Positions 1-8,733 are shown, counted from the first letter of the stretch. The stretch is 64,000 nt of DNA from Vreelandella aquamarina (GCF_900110265.1 NZ_FODB01000008.1:1-64000); one strand, 5' to 3'. A program made the numbers and translations. The notes: generated by a model from the letters alone, not told the origin.

Positions 1-2
1 TC

Positions 3-134
3 TTCGGGATCATCAAACACGTGATGGGGTTCCGGCAGTTCTCGCTACGCGGACTGGATAAGGTCAGCGGCGAGTGGCGATTGGCCACCATGGCGTGGAA
101 TATCAAGCGGATGCACCGGTTGACGGCGGGCTGA
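3..134 (+). CDS. Transposase C-terminus, IS1182 type (partial)
   Basis: Only the last 43 codons are present, in frame from the window edge to TGA at 132-134. They read as the end of the DDE transposase domain of IS1182-like elements: FG-I-IK near the start, then GFRQFSLRGLDKV, SGEW and MAWNIKRM. The FG..K and RGL-KV..EW..A-N pattern is the conserved C-terminal block of this family. The protein would cut and rejoin the element ends. The active-site Asp residues lie upstream, outside the window. Whether the full gene is intact cannot be told. Confidence 0.75.
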   Translation, partial: FGIIKHVMGFRQFSLRGLDKVSGEWRLATMAWNIKRMHRLTAG

Positions 135-220
135 GGGCTCGCCGCGCCCAACCGGCCAGCAGGCAAGGCGTCAGAACCGCCTTGCAGAAGCTGAGGGGCA
201 GGTTAAGAGCCACACAACAG

Positions 221-250
221 CACCAACACCAACACCAACACAGGGGGGGG
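221..250. repeat. CACCAA hexamer repeat followed by a G8 run
   Basis: Three and a half copies of the hexamer CACCAA (221-241) are followed by eight G residues (243-250). It lies in the non-coding tail of the insertion sequence, between transposase stop and pilT junction. It looks like a simple slippage-prone tract; no function is evident. Confidence 0.7.
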
Positions 251-283
251 TGAAGAACCCACGCCTCAGCTCATCCATTAACC

Positions 284-502
284 TCAAGTCCGACAGACTG
301 CTAGGTGCTCTTCATAGTCGCGGCGCTGCCGATCGTTCATGATGTCGTAGATCAGCCGCCGAACGTCGCTGTTCTCCATGGCGGGCACATTAAGCCGACG
401 AATATCGCCATCAACACGTATCATGGGAGGCAGACCCGCCGAAAGGTGCAAGTCGGATGCATTCTGCTTTGCCGAGAATGCCAGCAGTTCGGTAATATCC
501 AT
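284..502 (-). pseudogene. pilT: pilT N-terminal fragment, cut by the insertion sequence
   Basis: Reading leftward from 502, the first 67 codons match the start of PilT, the twitching-motility retraction ATPase: MDITELLAFSAKQ, SDLHLSAGLPPMIRVDG, and IYDIMNDRQRRDYEE. After that the reading frame runs into insertion-sequence DNA and stops after five foreign codons. Normal PilT has about 345 residues, so the whole RecA-like ATPase core (Walker A, Walker B) is missing from this copy. It is divergent from yggS with 33 bp between the starts, the usual gammaproteobacterial arrangement. The rest of pilT may survive beyond the left edge. Retraction of type IV pili is probably lost unless another PilT (for example PilU) covers it. 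Confidence 0.88.
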
Positions 503-535
503 CTCTCTTTCCCAGCTGCGGTAAGGTGCTTGAGT

Positions 536-1234
536 ATGACAGACAACGCGCTCCCCGAGTCACTTGCATCTGCGCGTGAACGCCTGCGCCGGGCGCTTGA
601 GGATGCCGGACGCTCGCCCACCAGCGCCACCCTGCTGGCGGTGAGCAAAACCAAGCCCGCCGAGATGCTGCGCGAAGCGTGGCAGCACGGCCAGCGCGAG
701 TTTGGTGAAAACTACCTGCAAGAGGCGCTGGATAAACAAGCGGCGCTTGAGGATCTTGACGGCATTGTGTGGCACTTCATTGGCCCACTGCAATCGAACA
801 AGACCCGCGCTGTGGCCGAGCAGTTTGCCTGGGTACACAGCGTTGACCGGTTAAAGATCGCCAAACGCCTGAGCGAACAGCGCCCGGCAGCGTTACCGCC
901 GCTAAACGTATGCCTGCAGGTCAATATTAGCCGCGAGGCCACGAAATCCGGCGTGCTGCCCGAGGGTACCTTGGCACTGGCCCAAGAGATTGCCGCCCTG
1001 CCAGGCCTCGCCCTGCGCGGGCTGATGGCGATTCCCGCCCCGACGGAGACGCTAGAAGCACAACGCCAGCCGCTGGCAGCGCTGCGCCAGCTATTAGAAG
1101 AGCTCCAAGCGGCACTGCCTGAAGCACCGCTGGATACGCTCTCGATGGGTATGAGCGACGATTTAGAAGCGGCTGTCTTAGAAGGCGCCACGCTGGTACG
1201 TTTAGGCACCGCCATTTTTGGCGCTCGGGGCTAA
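536..1234 (+). CDS. yggS: YggS-family pyridoxal phosphate homeostasis protein
   Basis: A 232-residue protein of the YggS/PLPBP family, which binds pyridoxal 5'-phosphate in the cytoplasm and balances free PLP and some amino-acid pools. It has no known catalytic reaction. Visible family motifs are LLAVSKTKP with the PLP lysine near residue 40, FGENYLQEA, WHFIGPLQSNK, the VNIS strand, MAIPAP and the phosphate-binding end SMGMSDDLEAA followed by VRLGTAIFGAR. The reading frame is open upstream into pilT, but homology starts at ATG 536. It is followed by proC and yggT, a common trio. Confidence 0.93.
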   Translation: MTDNALPESLASARERLRRALEDAGRSPTSATLLAVSKTKPAEMLREAWQHGQREFGENYLQEALDKQAALEDLDGIVWHFIGPLQSNKTRAVAEQFAWVHSVDRLKIAKRLSEQRPAALPPLNVCLQVNISREATKSGVLPEGTLALAQEIAALPGLALRGLMAIPAPTETLEAQRQPLAALRQLLEELQAALPEAPLDTLSMGMSDDLEAAVLEGATLVRLGTAIFGARG

Positions 1235-1322
1235 CTACGGTTCACACAGCACGCGGCTCACACAACTCACGGTTTACTTTACACGCTGCAAGACGCAGCC
1301 ATTTGCGAAAAAGGATACCCCC

Positions 1323-2150
1323 ATGGCGAGCAAGATCACCTTCATTGGCGCAGGCAATATGGCCGGTGCCATTATCGGCGGCCTGATCGAAAGCGGTGTC
1401 TCACCTAGCGACATCACCGCCACGGCCCCCAACGAAAGCGAACTGGCTCCGCTGAAGGCGCGCCTGGGTATTCATACCCACACCGACAACAGTGCAGCGG
1501 TTAACGGTGCAGATGTGGTCGTGCTGGCGGTCAAACCGCAGATCATGCGCGGCGTTTGTGAAGCCCTGCGTGAAAGCGTTCAGCAGCAGGCGCCGCTGGT
1601 AATTTCCATTGCTGCAGGCCTGGATGCCAACACCATCGACCAGTGGCTGGGCGGCGGCAACGCCCTGGTGCGTTGCATGCCCAACACCCCGTCACTGGTC
1701 GGCATCGGTGCCAGCGGCCTGTACGCCAACGCGGCGGTCAGCGATGCCCAGCGCACCCTCGCCACGCAGCTAATGGAAGCCGTGGGTATTGTCGAGTGGG
1801 TCGAGGAAGAGCGTTTACTAGATGCGGTGACCGCGGTTTCCGGCAGCGCCCCGGCTTACTTCTTCTTAATGTTTGAAGCCATGGAAGAGGCCGCCGTGAA
1901 GCTCGGCCTGCCTGCTGAAACCGCCCGCCGCTTGGCCATTCAAACCGCCCTAGGCGCGGCTACTATGGCCCAGCGCAGCGATAAAGACCCGGCCACGTTG
2001 AAGCAGAACGTGATGTCGCCGGGCGGCACCACCGAGCGCGCTATTGCGCATATGGAAGATGCGCACCTGCGCACGATCATTGCCGACGCCATGCAGGCCT
2101 GCGCCGCGCGCGCCGATGCCATGTCCAAAGAGCTAAGCGGTAACGATTGA
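1323..2150 (+). CDS. proC: Pyrroline-5-carboxylate reductase
   Basis: Catalyses the last step of proline synthesis: NAD(P)H-dependent reduction of 1-pyrroline-5-carboxylate to proline. The 275-residue length fits ProC. Seen: the dinucleotide-binding FIGAGNMAGAII at the N-terminus, VKPQ near residue 65, the SIAAG strand, RCMPNTP, and the C-terminal substrate block AVSGSAPAYFF and SPGGTTE. ATG 1323 was chosen because the Rossmann motif follows at once; the frame is open upstream without homology. Proline is also a compatible solute in salt-tolerant bacteria, but nothing here shows osmotic control. Confidence 0.95.
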   Translation: MASKITFIGAGNMAGAIIGGLIESGVSPSDITATAPNESELAPLKARLGIHTHTDNSAAVNGADVVVLAVKPQIMRGVCEALRESVQQQAPLVISIAAGLDANTIDQWLGGGNALVRCMPNTPSLVGIGASGLYANAAVSDAQRTLATQLMEAVGIVEWVEEERLLDAVTAVSGSAPAYFFLMFEAMEEAAVKLGLPAETARRLAIQTALGAATMAQRSDKDPATLKQNVMSPGGTTERAIAHMEDAHLRTIIADAMQACAARADAMSKELSGND

Positions 2151-2250
2151 GTCTTACGTAGGCAACCGACCGTGAATCACACCATAAGAACGAGATGAAC
2201 TGCAGGCACGCCGCTCATCTCAAGAACGACATTTTTTAGGAGAAGCCGCA

Positions 2251-2844
2251 ATGGGAAGTCAATTAGGCAGCGCCGGGTTAATGCTGGTGAACTCGCTGAT
2301 CAATATTTATCTGTTTCTGTTAATGCTGCGCTTTTTGCTGCAGGCATCCCGGGCGGATTACTACAACCCGCTCAGCCAGTCGGTGGTGAAAATCACCCAG
2401 CCTGTTGTTGGTCTGTTTCAAGGCTTCCTCGGCCCCGTGGGTGGGCGCTTTGACCTCGCCACGCTGGCGGCCGGTTTCGTGCTGAAAGTCGTCAGTATGA
2501 TTGCCATTTTCATGGTGATCGGCGTGGGTATGCCGCCCATTGCAGGGCTGCTGATTGCTGGGGTGGCCGCGCTGGCCAACGCCATCTTGAAGATCTACTT
2601 CTTTGCCATGATCGTGATGATCATTCTGAGCTGGGTCGCGCCGAATGCCAGCCACCCCGGCGCGCTGCTGGTGATGCAGTTGGTCGAGCCGATCATGGCT
2701 CCGGTGAGAAAGGTGATTCCGCCGCTAGGCATGATTGATCTTTCGCCGATCGTGGTCTTTATCGCCATTAACCTAGTAGACGGCTTAGTGGTTGGCTCGC
2801 TGATCCGCGCGGCGGGCATCTCGGGCGCACTCGTAGGCCTATAA
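2251..2844 (+). CDS. yggT: YggT-family membrane protein
   Basis: A 197-residue inner-membrane protein with two YggT (Ycf19-like) repeats. Each repeat has two hydrophobic helices, with the first starting around [16 protein letters not shown] and the second copy around [15 protein letters not shown]. The pattern NPLSQ...ITQPV in the first half is echoed by [23 protein letters not shown] in the second. The family is linked to osmotic shock tolerance, cell division or cofactor assembly in various bacteria, and its exact job is unsettled. An AGGAGA ribosome site lies about 8 bases before ATG 2251. It follows proC by 100 bp. Confidence 0.9.
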   Translation: MGSQLGSAGLMLVNSLINIYLFLLMLRFLLQASRADYYNPLSQSVVKITQPVVGLFQGFLGPVGGRFDLATLAAGFVLKVVSMIAIFMVIGVGMPPIAGLLIAGVAALANAILKIYFFAMIVMIILSWVAPNASHPGALLVMQLVEPIMAPVRKVIPPLGMIDLSPIVVFIAINLVDGLVVGSLIRAAGISGALVGL

Positions 2845-2879
2845 AGGCCCTATCGACTCGACTATCGCCCCGAGCTTAC

Positions 2880-2907
2880 TTTTTGCAGGACTTATTTTTG
2901 CAGGACT
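2880..2907 (+). repeat. Direct repeat of TTTTTGCAGGACT before metX
   Basis: Two exact copies of TTTTTGCAGGACT (2880-2892 and 2895-2907) separated by TA lie just upstream of the metX start at 2918. The second copy brings CAGGA 13 bases before the ATG, so the repeat may be a duplicated ribosome-binding region. No riboswitch is recognisable in the 73-bp gap. Confidence 0.6.
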
Positions 2908-2917
2908 AGCGCTTTCG

Positions 2918-4114
2918 ATGCCTGATTCAGACACTCTTGCTTATGACGACCGGCCAGCGGACTCCGTTGGCCTTGTGACCCCTCACGTGGTTAAGTTCGA
3001 GACGCCGCTGCCGCTTGCCTGCGGCAAGACGCTGCCGGAGTACGAACTAATCTATGAGACCTACGGCACGCTGAACGCCGAGCGCTCAAACGCGGTGCTG
3101 ATTTGCCACGCACTGTCGGGGCATCATCACGCTGCGGGCTACCACACGGCCGAGGATCGCAAACCTGGCTGGTGGGATGCCCATATCGGCCCCGGCAAAT
3201 CCATCGACACCAATCGCTTTTTCGTGGTGTCGCTGAACAACCTAGGCGGCTGCCACGGCAGTACTGGCCCGGCGAGCCATAACCCGGACACCGGCCGCCA
3301 GTGGGGTCCTGACTTCCCCGTGGTCACGGTGAGCGATTGGGTCACCAGCCAAGCGCGCCTCGCCGATCATCTGGGCATTGAGCGCTGGGCAGCGGCAGTG
3401 GGCGGCAGTTTGGGCGGCATGCAGGTGCTGCAGTGGACGATCACCTACCCCGAACGGGTTGCCAATGCCGTCGTCATTGCGGCCACGCCGCGCCTCTCGG
3501 CGCAGAACATCGCCTTCAACGAGGTCGCCCGCCAAGCCATCCGCTCAGACCCGGAGTTCTTCGACGGCTGGTACGCCGAGCACGACACCGTACCCAAACG
3601 GGGGCTGAAGCTGGCCCGCATGGTCGGGCATATCACCTACCTCTCCGAAGATGCCATGGGCAGCAAGTTTGGCCGCGACCTGCGCAGCGACGACTTGAGT
3701 TTTGGCTTCGACGTCGAGTTTCAGGTGGAGTCGTACCTGCGCTATCAGGGCGATACCTTCTCGACCGCCTTTGATGCCAATACCTACCTGCTAATGACCA
3801 AAGCGCTGGACTACTTCGACCCGGCGGCCAGCTGCGACGGCGATCTTGCCTGCGCCTTGGCACCAGCGCAGTGCCCCTTTTTGATCGTCAGCTTTACCAC
3901 CGATTGGCGCTTCCCGCCGTCGCGCTCCCGGGAGTTGGTGGATGCACTAACGCGCGCGGGCAAATCGGTGAGCTATGCCAACATTGAATCGCCCCACGGG
4001 CACGATGCCTTCTTATTGCCAGAACCGCGTTACCAAGCGCTGTTCAGCGCCTTTATGGGCCGCGTCGCACGAGAGCAGCACATCGACGCCGCAGGCGCGG
4101 AGGAGACACGCTAA
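2918..4114 (+). CDS. metX: Homoserine O-acyltransferase (MetX)
   Basis: Activates homoserine for methionine synthesis by transferring an acyl group. In gammaproteobacteria that pair metX with metW the donor is usually succinyl-CoA, but sequence alone does not settle succinyl versus acetyl. It is a 398-residue alpha/beta-hydrolase-fold enzyme. Seen: [25 protein letters not shown], the nucleophile elbow [12 protein letters not shown] (Ser of GGSLGG), the Asp region [10 protein letters not shown], and the catalytic His in [10 protein letters not shown] near residue 365. Its stop overlaps the metW start by one base, indicating translational coupling. Confidence 0.94.
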   Translation: MPDSDTLAYDDRPADSVGLVTPHVVKFETPLPLACGKTLPEYELIYETYGTLNAERSNAVLICHALSGHHHAAGYHTAEDRKPGWWDAHIGPGKSIDTNRFFVVSLNNLGGCHGSTGPASHNPDTGRQWGPDFPVVTVSDWVTSQARLADHLGIERWAAAVGGSLGGMQVLQWTITYPERVANAVVIAATPRLSAQNIAFNEVARQAIRSDPEFFDGWYAEHDTVPKRGLKLARMVGHITYLSEDAMGSKFGRDLRSDDLSFGFDVEFQVESYLRYQGDTFSTAFDANTYLLMTKALDYFDPAASCDGDLACALAPAQCPFLIVSFTTDWRFPPSRSRELVDALTRAGKSVSYANIESPHGHDAFLLPEPRYQALFSAFMGRVAREQHIDAAGAEETR

Positions 4115-4710
4115 TGCGCACGGATCTTGAACTGATTTACGACTGGGTTCCCCAAGGTGCACACATCCTTGACCTCGCCTGCGGCGACGGCGTTTTGCTG
4201 GAGCGGCTGGCCCAAGAGAAAGGCGTGACCGGCTACGGGTTGGAGATCGACCCCGACGGTATCACCCAGTGTGTGGCGCGCGGCGTCAACGTCATCGAGC
4301 ACAACCTGGACGATGGCCTGAGTAGCTTCTGCGACAATAGCTATGACCAAGTCATCATGACCCAGGCACTGCAAGCGCTGCGCCGCCCGGATAAGATGCT
4401 TGATGAAATGCTTCGAGTAGCCGAGGAGGGCATCATCACCTTCCCTAACTTCGCCTACTGGCGTCACCGCATTCACCTGGGGCTGCGCGGCTACATGCCG
4501 GTATCGAAATCGCTGCCCCACGCGTGGTACGACACCCCCAATATCCACCTCTCGACGTTTAACGACTTCGAGCATCTATGCAAAGAGAAAGGCTTGGTGA
4601 TTGTTGACCGTGCCGTAGGAGTGGGCGACCACAAGGGGCACTGGACCTCGAAGTGGTGGCCGAACCTGTTTGGTGAAATCGCCATTTTCCGAGTGCGCCG
4701 ACGCGCCTAA
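4114..4710 (+). CDS. metW: Methionine biosynthesis protein MetW
   Basis: A 198-residue class I methyltransferase-fold protein found next to metX. Seen: the SAM-binding motif ILDLACGDGVLLERL near residue 20, the acidic end of strand two in YGLEIDPDGI, and DQVIMTQALQALRRPD. MetW is thought to be needed with MetX for full acyltransferase activity, with no established methylation reaction. ATG 4114 overlaps the last base of the metX stop (TAATG), so the two are co-translated. Confidence 0.93.
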   Translation: MRTDLELIYDWVPQGAHILDLACGDGVLLERLAQEKGVTGYGLEIDPDGITQCVARGVNVIEHNLDDGLSSFCDNSYDQVIMTQALQALRRPDKMLDEMLRVAEEGIITFPNFAYWRHRIHLGLRGYMPVSKSLPHAWYDTPNIHLSTFNDFEHLCKEKGLVIVDRAVGVGDHKGHWTSKWWPNLFGEIAIFRVRRRA

Positions 4711-4746
4711 TACCGCACTTACCTCACCCATGAGAGGAGACACGCT

Positions 4747-5208
4747 ATGGCTATCGCGACACTGCGACGCTTTTCACTGCTAACGCTGCTAATGGGGACG
4801 CTGCTCAGCGCCACCCAGGCAGCGGCCGAGCAGATGGTGCGAGTGGGCGAGTACGAAATCCACTACAACGCCATTGAAACGCGCTTTCTCACACCAGAAG
4901 TGGCGCAGGCGAACAGTATCCAGCGCAGCATCGGGCACGGCTTAGTGAATGTCAGCGTGCGCGAGCGTCAGCCAGATGGCACCACGCGACCGGTCAACGC
5001 TAGCGTTGAAGGCTACGTTAGCGACCTCACCGACACCCGCGAACCGCTCAGCTTTCGCACCGTGCACGATGGCGATGCCACCTACCATCTGGCCACGTTC
5101 ACGCTGCGCCAAGACGAGCCGATGCGCTTCAATCTCGACGTGCGCTACGACCGCAATGAAAACCCCGAGCCGGTGAGCTTTATCCAGCGCTTTTATATCG
5201 AACGCTAA
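4747..5208 (+). CDS. DUF4426 periplasmic protein
   Basis: A 153-residue protein with a clear signal peptide (Arg-Arg then SLLTLLMGTLLSATQAAA, cleavage likely after AAA near residue 27), so it is exported to the periplasm. The rest matches the DUF4426 family seen beside metXW in Pseudomonas: VGEYEIHYNAI, RFLTPEVA, and a C-terminal beta-rich half ending FIQRFYIER. The function is unknown. GAGGAG lies eight bases before ATG 4747. Its stop codon overlaps the stop codon of sfsA on the other strand. Confidence 0.85.
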   Translation: MAIATLRRFSLLTLLMGTLLSATQAAAEQMVRVGEYEIHYNAIETRFLTPEVAQANSIQRSIGHGLVNVSVRERQPDGTTRPVNASVEGYVSDLTDTREPLSFRTVHDGDATYHLATFTLRQDEPMRFNLDVRYDRNENPEPVSFIQRFYIER

Positions 5209-5933
5209 CCCCGTACCGGTAGCGCCCGCGCCAAGCGGGCCGCTACCGGTACGCCCTGCTGCCATTCCACCGTGACGCCGTACGCCAACACTTCCACGCC
5301 CGCCTCTACCGCATCGGCTAACGCTGCCGCATAGGTAGGGTCGATATGCGTCGCCGGTGCCACGTCCGCAATCCCCTCATGGGCCACGCAAAACAGCAGC
5401 ACCGCCCGCTTACCCTGCTCAGCCAGCGCAGCCAACGCGTGCAAATGCTTGGTGCCGCGCACGCTCACGGAGTCGGGAAAGTAGCCATGCCCATCCGCCT
5501 CTTTCAGCGTGACTTGCTTGACCTCCACATAGGCAACCCCCTTCTCAGGGTCATCCAAGCGAAAATCGAGCCGCGCTTCGCCGACCTTTACCTCGCGCTT
5601 TAACGTTCGATAGCCCGACAGCGGCGGTATATCTCCGGCCTCAATGGCACTTTCGACCCATCGATTAGCACGGCCTGTGTGCACCGATGCCAGCGCCGTT
5701 CCACCATCTGGCTCGGGCAGCTCTATCCACTCCCAGGTCCACCCAAGCTTGCGTTTAGGGTTATTACTGGGCGACAGCCATACACGGCAGCCGGGTACGT
5801 TCACCGCCTTCATCGAGCCAGTATTCGGGCAGTGGGCCACCACTTCCTCACCGCTGTCCAGGCGGACATCGGCCAGAAAGCGCTTATAGCGGCGCAGCAG
5901 AATGCCGGGCACCAGCCCTGGATAGGTCATCAT
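5205..5933 (-). CDS. sfsA: SfsA-like DNA-binding/nuclease-fold protein
   Basis: A 242-residue SfsA homologue (sugar fermentation stimulation protein A). In E. coli it is linked to maltose metabolism, and structures of the family show an OB-like DNA-binding part joined to a nuclease-like fold; its real role is unclear. Seen: LLRRYKRFLADV, HCPNTGSM, WLS.SNNPKRKLGWTWE, the conserved LDFRL and YVEVKQVTL, and FPDSVSVRGTKHL. The start overlaps the stop of the aminotransferase gene (ATGATGA), so the two form an operon. The 3' end carries a strong inverted repeat (5212-5253). Confidence 0.92.
   Translation of the reverse strand: MMTYPGLVPGILLRRYKRFLADVRLDSGEEVVAHCPNTGSMKAVNVPGCRVWLSPSNNPKRKLGWTWEWIELPEPDGGTALASVHTGRANRWVESAIEAGDIPPLSGYRTLKREVKVGEARLDFRLDDPEKGVAYVEVKQVTLKEADGHGYFPDSVSVRGTKHLHALAALAEQGKRAVLLFCVAHEGIADVAPATHIDPTYAAALADAVEAGVEVLAYGVTVEWQQGVPVAARLARALPVRG
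5212..5253. terminator. Long hairpin at the convergent end of the DUF4426 gene and sfsA
   Basis: CGTACCGGTAGCG (5212-5224) is the exact reverse complement of 5241-5253, and the inner arms CCCGC and GCGGGC extend the stem to about 18 bp with one bulged base around the loop GCCAA. It begins four bases after the DUF4426 stop and lies inside the last codons of sfsA. There is no T run on either side, so it is not a canonical intrinsic terminator. It may mark or protect the 3' end of the metXW transcript. Confidence 0.55.
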
Positions 5934-7090
5934 AAGCGGCTCACAAAACGCGCGATGCGCACCACCGCCTCCTGCAGACGTGCCACGTCGTTGGTGAACG
6001 CGATGCGCACATGATGCTCGCCGCCCTGAACCGCAAAGTCGATGCCGGGGGTGATGGCGACGTTCTCCTCCACCAACAGGCGCTCGCAGAACGCTTGACT
6101 GTCGCGGCTGTAGCGGGAGATATCCAGCCAGAGATAGAACGCCCCCTGGGGTGGTAGATCAGGCGCAAGCCCTAGCTCGGCCAGGCCATCCAGCAGCACC
6201 TGGCGACGCTGTTTGAGGGTGGCGCGACGGGTTTCCAGAATATCCCGACACTCGGGAGTAAACGCTGCCAGCGCCGCATGCTGGGAAGGTGTTGGCGCGG
6301 CAAGGAACACATTTTGTGCCAGCCGAGTCAGCGGCTCGACAGCCTGTTCTGGCGCCACCAGCCAGCCCAATCGCCAGCCGGTCATGCCGAAGTACTTGGA
6401 GAAACTATTCACCACAAAGGCGTCATCCGACAGCGACGTGGCCGATAGCGGCGCGTCATCGTAATTCAGCCCCTGGTAAATCTCATCGACGATGACATCA
6501 CCGCCCTTGGCGGCTACCGTGTCGCTCACCTTCGTGAGCGCCTCGGCATCCAACGTATGCCCGGTAGGGTTGGAAGGGCTTGCCAACATCGCTAACCGCG
6601 TCTTGGCCTGCCAGTGCCGCTCAATCAGCGGCGCGGTGAGCTGCCAACCGCTGTCACGCCCAACGGGCACGGTATCAATTTCCGCGCCCGCCAGGGCCAT
6701 AAAGTGGCGGTTACAGGGGTAATTAGGGTCGGCCATTAATACCCGGTCGCCGCATTCGACCAACAGTTGGCTAGCCAGCAGCAGCGCGCCAGAAGCGCCG
6801 GGTGTGACCAGAATACGCGCAGGGTCCACCTTGGCATTAAAGTGTTCGGCATAGTGCCCAGCGATGGCTTCACGTAACGACGCCAAACCGGCAGCGGGGG
6901 TGTAGCGCGTTTTTCCCTCGGCAAGCGCCTGCTGACCCGCCGCCACAATGGGTGCGGGAGTGGCAAAATCAGGCTCTCCCACTTCCAGATGAATCACGTC
7001 ATGCCCAGCCGCCTCACGTGCCTGAGCCATTTCTAGTAAGTGCATCACGCGAAAAGGCGCAACGTGATCGACACGCGAATTCCAGGCCAT
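5930..7090 (-). CDS. Class I/II pyridoxal-phosphate aminotransferase
   Basis: A 386-residue fold-type I aminotransferase of the AspC/AlaA-like group. Seen: VGEPDFATP, RYTPAAGLASLREAIA, LVTPGASGALLL, DPNYPC, SPSNPTG, the PLP-contacting DEIYQGLNY, the Schiff-base lysine in NSFSKYFGMTGWRLGW near residue 235, and the carboxylate-binding Arg in VRIAFTND near the end. The substrate cannot be assigned by eye; aspartate, alanine or aromatic amino acids are all possible. It is divergent from dksA and overlaps sfsA by four bases, as in Pseudomonas. Confidence 0.9.
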   Translation of the reverse strand: MAWNSRVDHVAPFRVMHLLEMAQAREAAGHDVIHLEVGEPDFATPAPIVAAGQQALAEGKTRYTPAAGLASLREAIAGHYAEHFNAKVDPARILVTPGASGALLLASQLLVECGDRVLMADPNYPCNRHFMALAGAEIDTVPVGRDSGWQLTAPLIERHWQAKTRLAMLASPSNPTGHTLDAEALTKVSDTVAAKGGDVIVDEIYQGLNYDDAPLSATSLSDDAFVVNSFSKYFGMTGWRLGWLVAPEQAVEPLTRLAQNVFLAAPTPSQHAALAAFTPECRDILETRRATLKQRRQVLLDGLAELGLAPDLPPQGAFYLWLDISRYSRDSQAFCERLLVEENVAITPGIDFAVQGGEHHVRIAFTNDVARLQEAVVRIARFVSRL

Positions 7091-7276
7091 AACGGCTCCT
7101 TCACCTAGCAGTAGTTAAACCATGACGCAGGTCGCACACGATGTGGGACCATGGTCGAAAGCGCACTATTATGCTTGCATCGCGCGCAATTTTCAGCTAA
7201 ACAAGCATCCCTTTGGCGTGAGATCGTGACACACGCTCATGGTCGATCAGCAGTCACATACGTAAGGGGCACTCCC

Positions 7277-7714
7277 ATGCCAGTAGCGGAAAAGAAACCG
7301 GAAGCGTCCAAGTCCTTCATCCCGTATGAGCCGGCACCGGGTGAAGAGTATATGAACGAGAAGCAGCTCGCGCACTTCCGCCAGCTGCTTCTGGACTGGA
7401 AACAGGACCTCATGGAAGAGGTGGATCGTACCGTACGCCACCTGCAGGAAGATGCTAACAACTACGCCGACCCCGCTGACCGCGCGACGCAAGAAGAGGG
7501 CTTTAGCCTTGAACTGCGTACCCGGGATCGCGAGCGTAAGTTGCTGAAGAAGATCAACGAAACCATCGAGAAGATCGACGAAGACGATTACGGCTTCTGC
7601 GAAGCCTGCGGCGTGGAAATTGGCATCCGCCGTTTGGAAGCACGCCCCACCGCCACGCTTTGCGTTGACTGCAAAACCCTGGCCGAGCTGAAAGAGAAGC
7701 AACTGGGCGGTTAA
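7277..7714 (+). CDS. dksA: RNA polymerase-binding transcription factor DksA
   Basis: A 145-residue DksA that enters the secondary channel of RNA polymerase and works with ppGpp to retune rRNA and amino-acid promoters. Seen: the coiled-coil with the Asp-rich tip (ADPADRATQEE near residue 70), and the zinc finger CEACGVEIG...CVDCKTLAE with all four cysteines (CxxC-x17-CxxC). ATG 7277 was chosen because the DksA-type N-terminus starts there; an AAGGGGC site precedes it. The open frame reaches 7151 but without homology. A strong terminator follows. Confidence 0.96.
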   Translation: MPVAEKKPEASKSFIPYEPAPGEEYMNEKQLAHFRQLLLDWKQDLMEEVDRTVRHLQEDANNYADPADRATQEEGFSLELRTRDRERKLLKKINETIEKIDEDDYGFCEACGVEIGIRRLEARPTATLCVDCKTLAELKEKQLGG

Positions 7715-7749
7715 GTACCAAACGCCTCGTCATCCTAAGATGACAGCCA

Positions 7750-7776
7750 ACGGGCACCCTTGAGGTGCCCGTTTTT
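7750..7776 (+). terminator. Intrinsic terminator of dksA
   Basis: ACGGGCACC (7750-7758) pairs with GGTGCCCGT (7764-7772) around a five-base loop and is followed by TTTTG. It lies 36 bases after the dksA stop and before gluQ, so dksA can be transcribed as a single unit. Confidence 0.9.
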
Positions 7777-7832
7777 GTTTGTCATCTTGTGCTCTTCTCA
7801 TCGCTACGCAGTTTCCCAAACGACGGGTTGCC

Positions 7833-8732
7833 ATGACCGCCACCACTCACTATCGAGGGCGCTTTGCCCCCACCCCTTCCGGGCCGCTGCACCTTGGCTC
7901 GCTGGTTGCCGCTTTAGGCAGCTATTTGGATGCCCGCGCCGCTAGCGGCCAGTGGCTGGTACGCATCGAAGATATCGACCCGCCACGCTGCCCAGAAGGC
8001 GCGGACAGCACTATTTTGCGCCAGCTAGAGGCCTTTGGACTAACGTGGGATGGGGAGGTGATATGGCAAAGCCATCGTCATGATGCCTACCAGCACGCGC
8101 TGGATCAGCTCGTTGAACAGGGGCTGGCGTATCCATGCAGTTGCTCGCGCAAGCAGTGGCAGGCCTTTGACATCTACCCCGGCTGGTGCCGAAACGGCGT
8201 GTGCGATGCCACCAAGCCGGTCGCATGGCGCTTGCGCAGCGACCTCGCCAAACGCCCCGTAGGTTGGAATGATCGGCTGTTCGGCGAGCAGCACTTCGAC
8301 CCCGCCGAACTGGGCGACGTAGTATTAAAGCGCAAAGATCAATTATGGGCCTACCAGCTCGCGGTGGTGGTGGATGACGCCCACCAGGGCATTACCAATA
8401 TCTTGCGCGGGTACGACCTGCTGGATAACACGCCTTGGCAGCAGCAGTTACAGGCAGCGCTAAGCCTACCAACACCTCGTTACCTGCACCTACCATTAGT
8501 GGTAACTACGGATGGCCAAAAGCTCTCCAAGCAGAACCTAGCACCCGCCCTAGCCGAAGAGAGCACCGGGATACGCCGCCAGCTCTTTCAGGCGCTGCAG
8601 CTACTCGACCAAGCGCCACCGCCAGCGCTTGTCGATGAATCGCCGGAAGCGCAACTACGCTGGGCAATAGAGAACTGGTCGGTGTCACGCCTGGCACCGC
8701 TTGCCCATCGCCCCACTCCACCGGAGCAGTAA
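7833..8732 (+). CDS. gluQ: Glutamyl-Q tRNA(Asp) synthetase
   Basis: A 299-residue shortened glutamyl-tRNA synthetase that attaches glutamate to the queuosine base in the anticodon of tRNA-Asp. Seen: [20 protein letters not shown] (HIGH-like region), the zinc site CSCSRKQW...[21 protein letters not shown], and the KMSKS-like KLSKQN near residue 230. The anticodon-binding domain of true GluRS is absent, as expected. ATG 7833 was chosen by the start of homology. The gene often follows dksA in gammaproteobacteria. Confidence 0.94.
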   Translation: MTATTHYRGRFAPTPSGPLHLGSLVAALGSYLDARAASGQWLVRIEDIDPPRCPEGADSTILRQLEAFGLTWDGEVIWQSHRHDAYQHALDQLVEQGLAYPCSCSRKQWQAFDIYPGWCRNGVCDATKPVAWRLRSDLAKRPVGWNDRLFGEQHFDPAELGDVVLKRKDQLWAYQLAVVVDDAHQGITNILRGYDLLDNTPWQQQLQAALSLPTPRYLHLPLVVTTDGQKLSKQNLAPALAEESTGIRRQLFQALQLLDQAPPPALVDESPEAQLRWAIENWSVSRLAPLAHRPTPPEQ

Positions 8733-8733
8733 G

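Larger units (their letters stand above)
1..300 (+). mobile_element. Right end of an IS1182-like insertion sequence
   Basis: The window opens inside an insertion sequence. Seen: the last codons of a DDE transposase (stop at 132-134), then about 165 non-coding bases with a CACCAA repeat and a G8 run. Directly after about position 300 the sequence becomes pilT-like on the minus strand. The junction is placed there because pilT homology stops after codon 67. The bases at the junction are CTAG, which could be the target site. The terminal inverted repeat cannot be confirmed because the left end lies outside the window. Confidence 0.7.

Noticed and set aside
221-250. CACCAA repeat as a CRISPR-like array
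   Set aside because: Only three and a half six-base units without spacers, in the tail of an insertion sequence.
2845-2917. SAM- or SAH-type riboswitch before metX
   Set aside because: The gap is only 73 bases and shows no conserved riboswitch core; the visible structure is a simple direct repeat.
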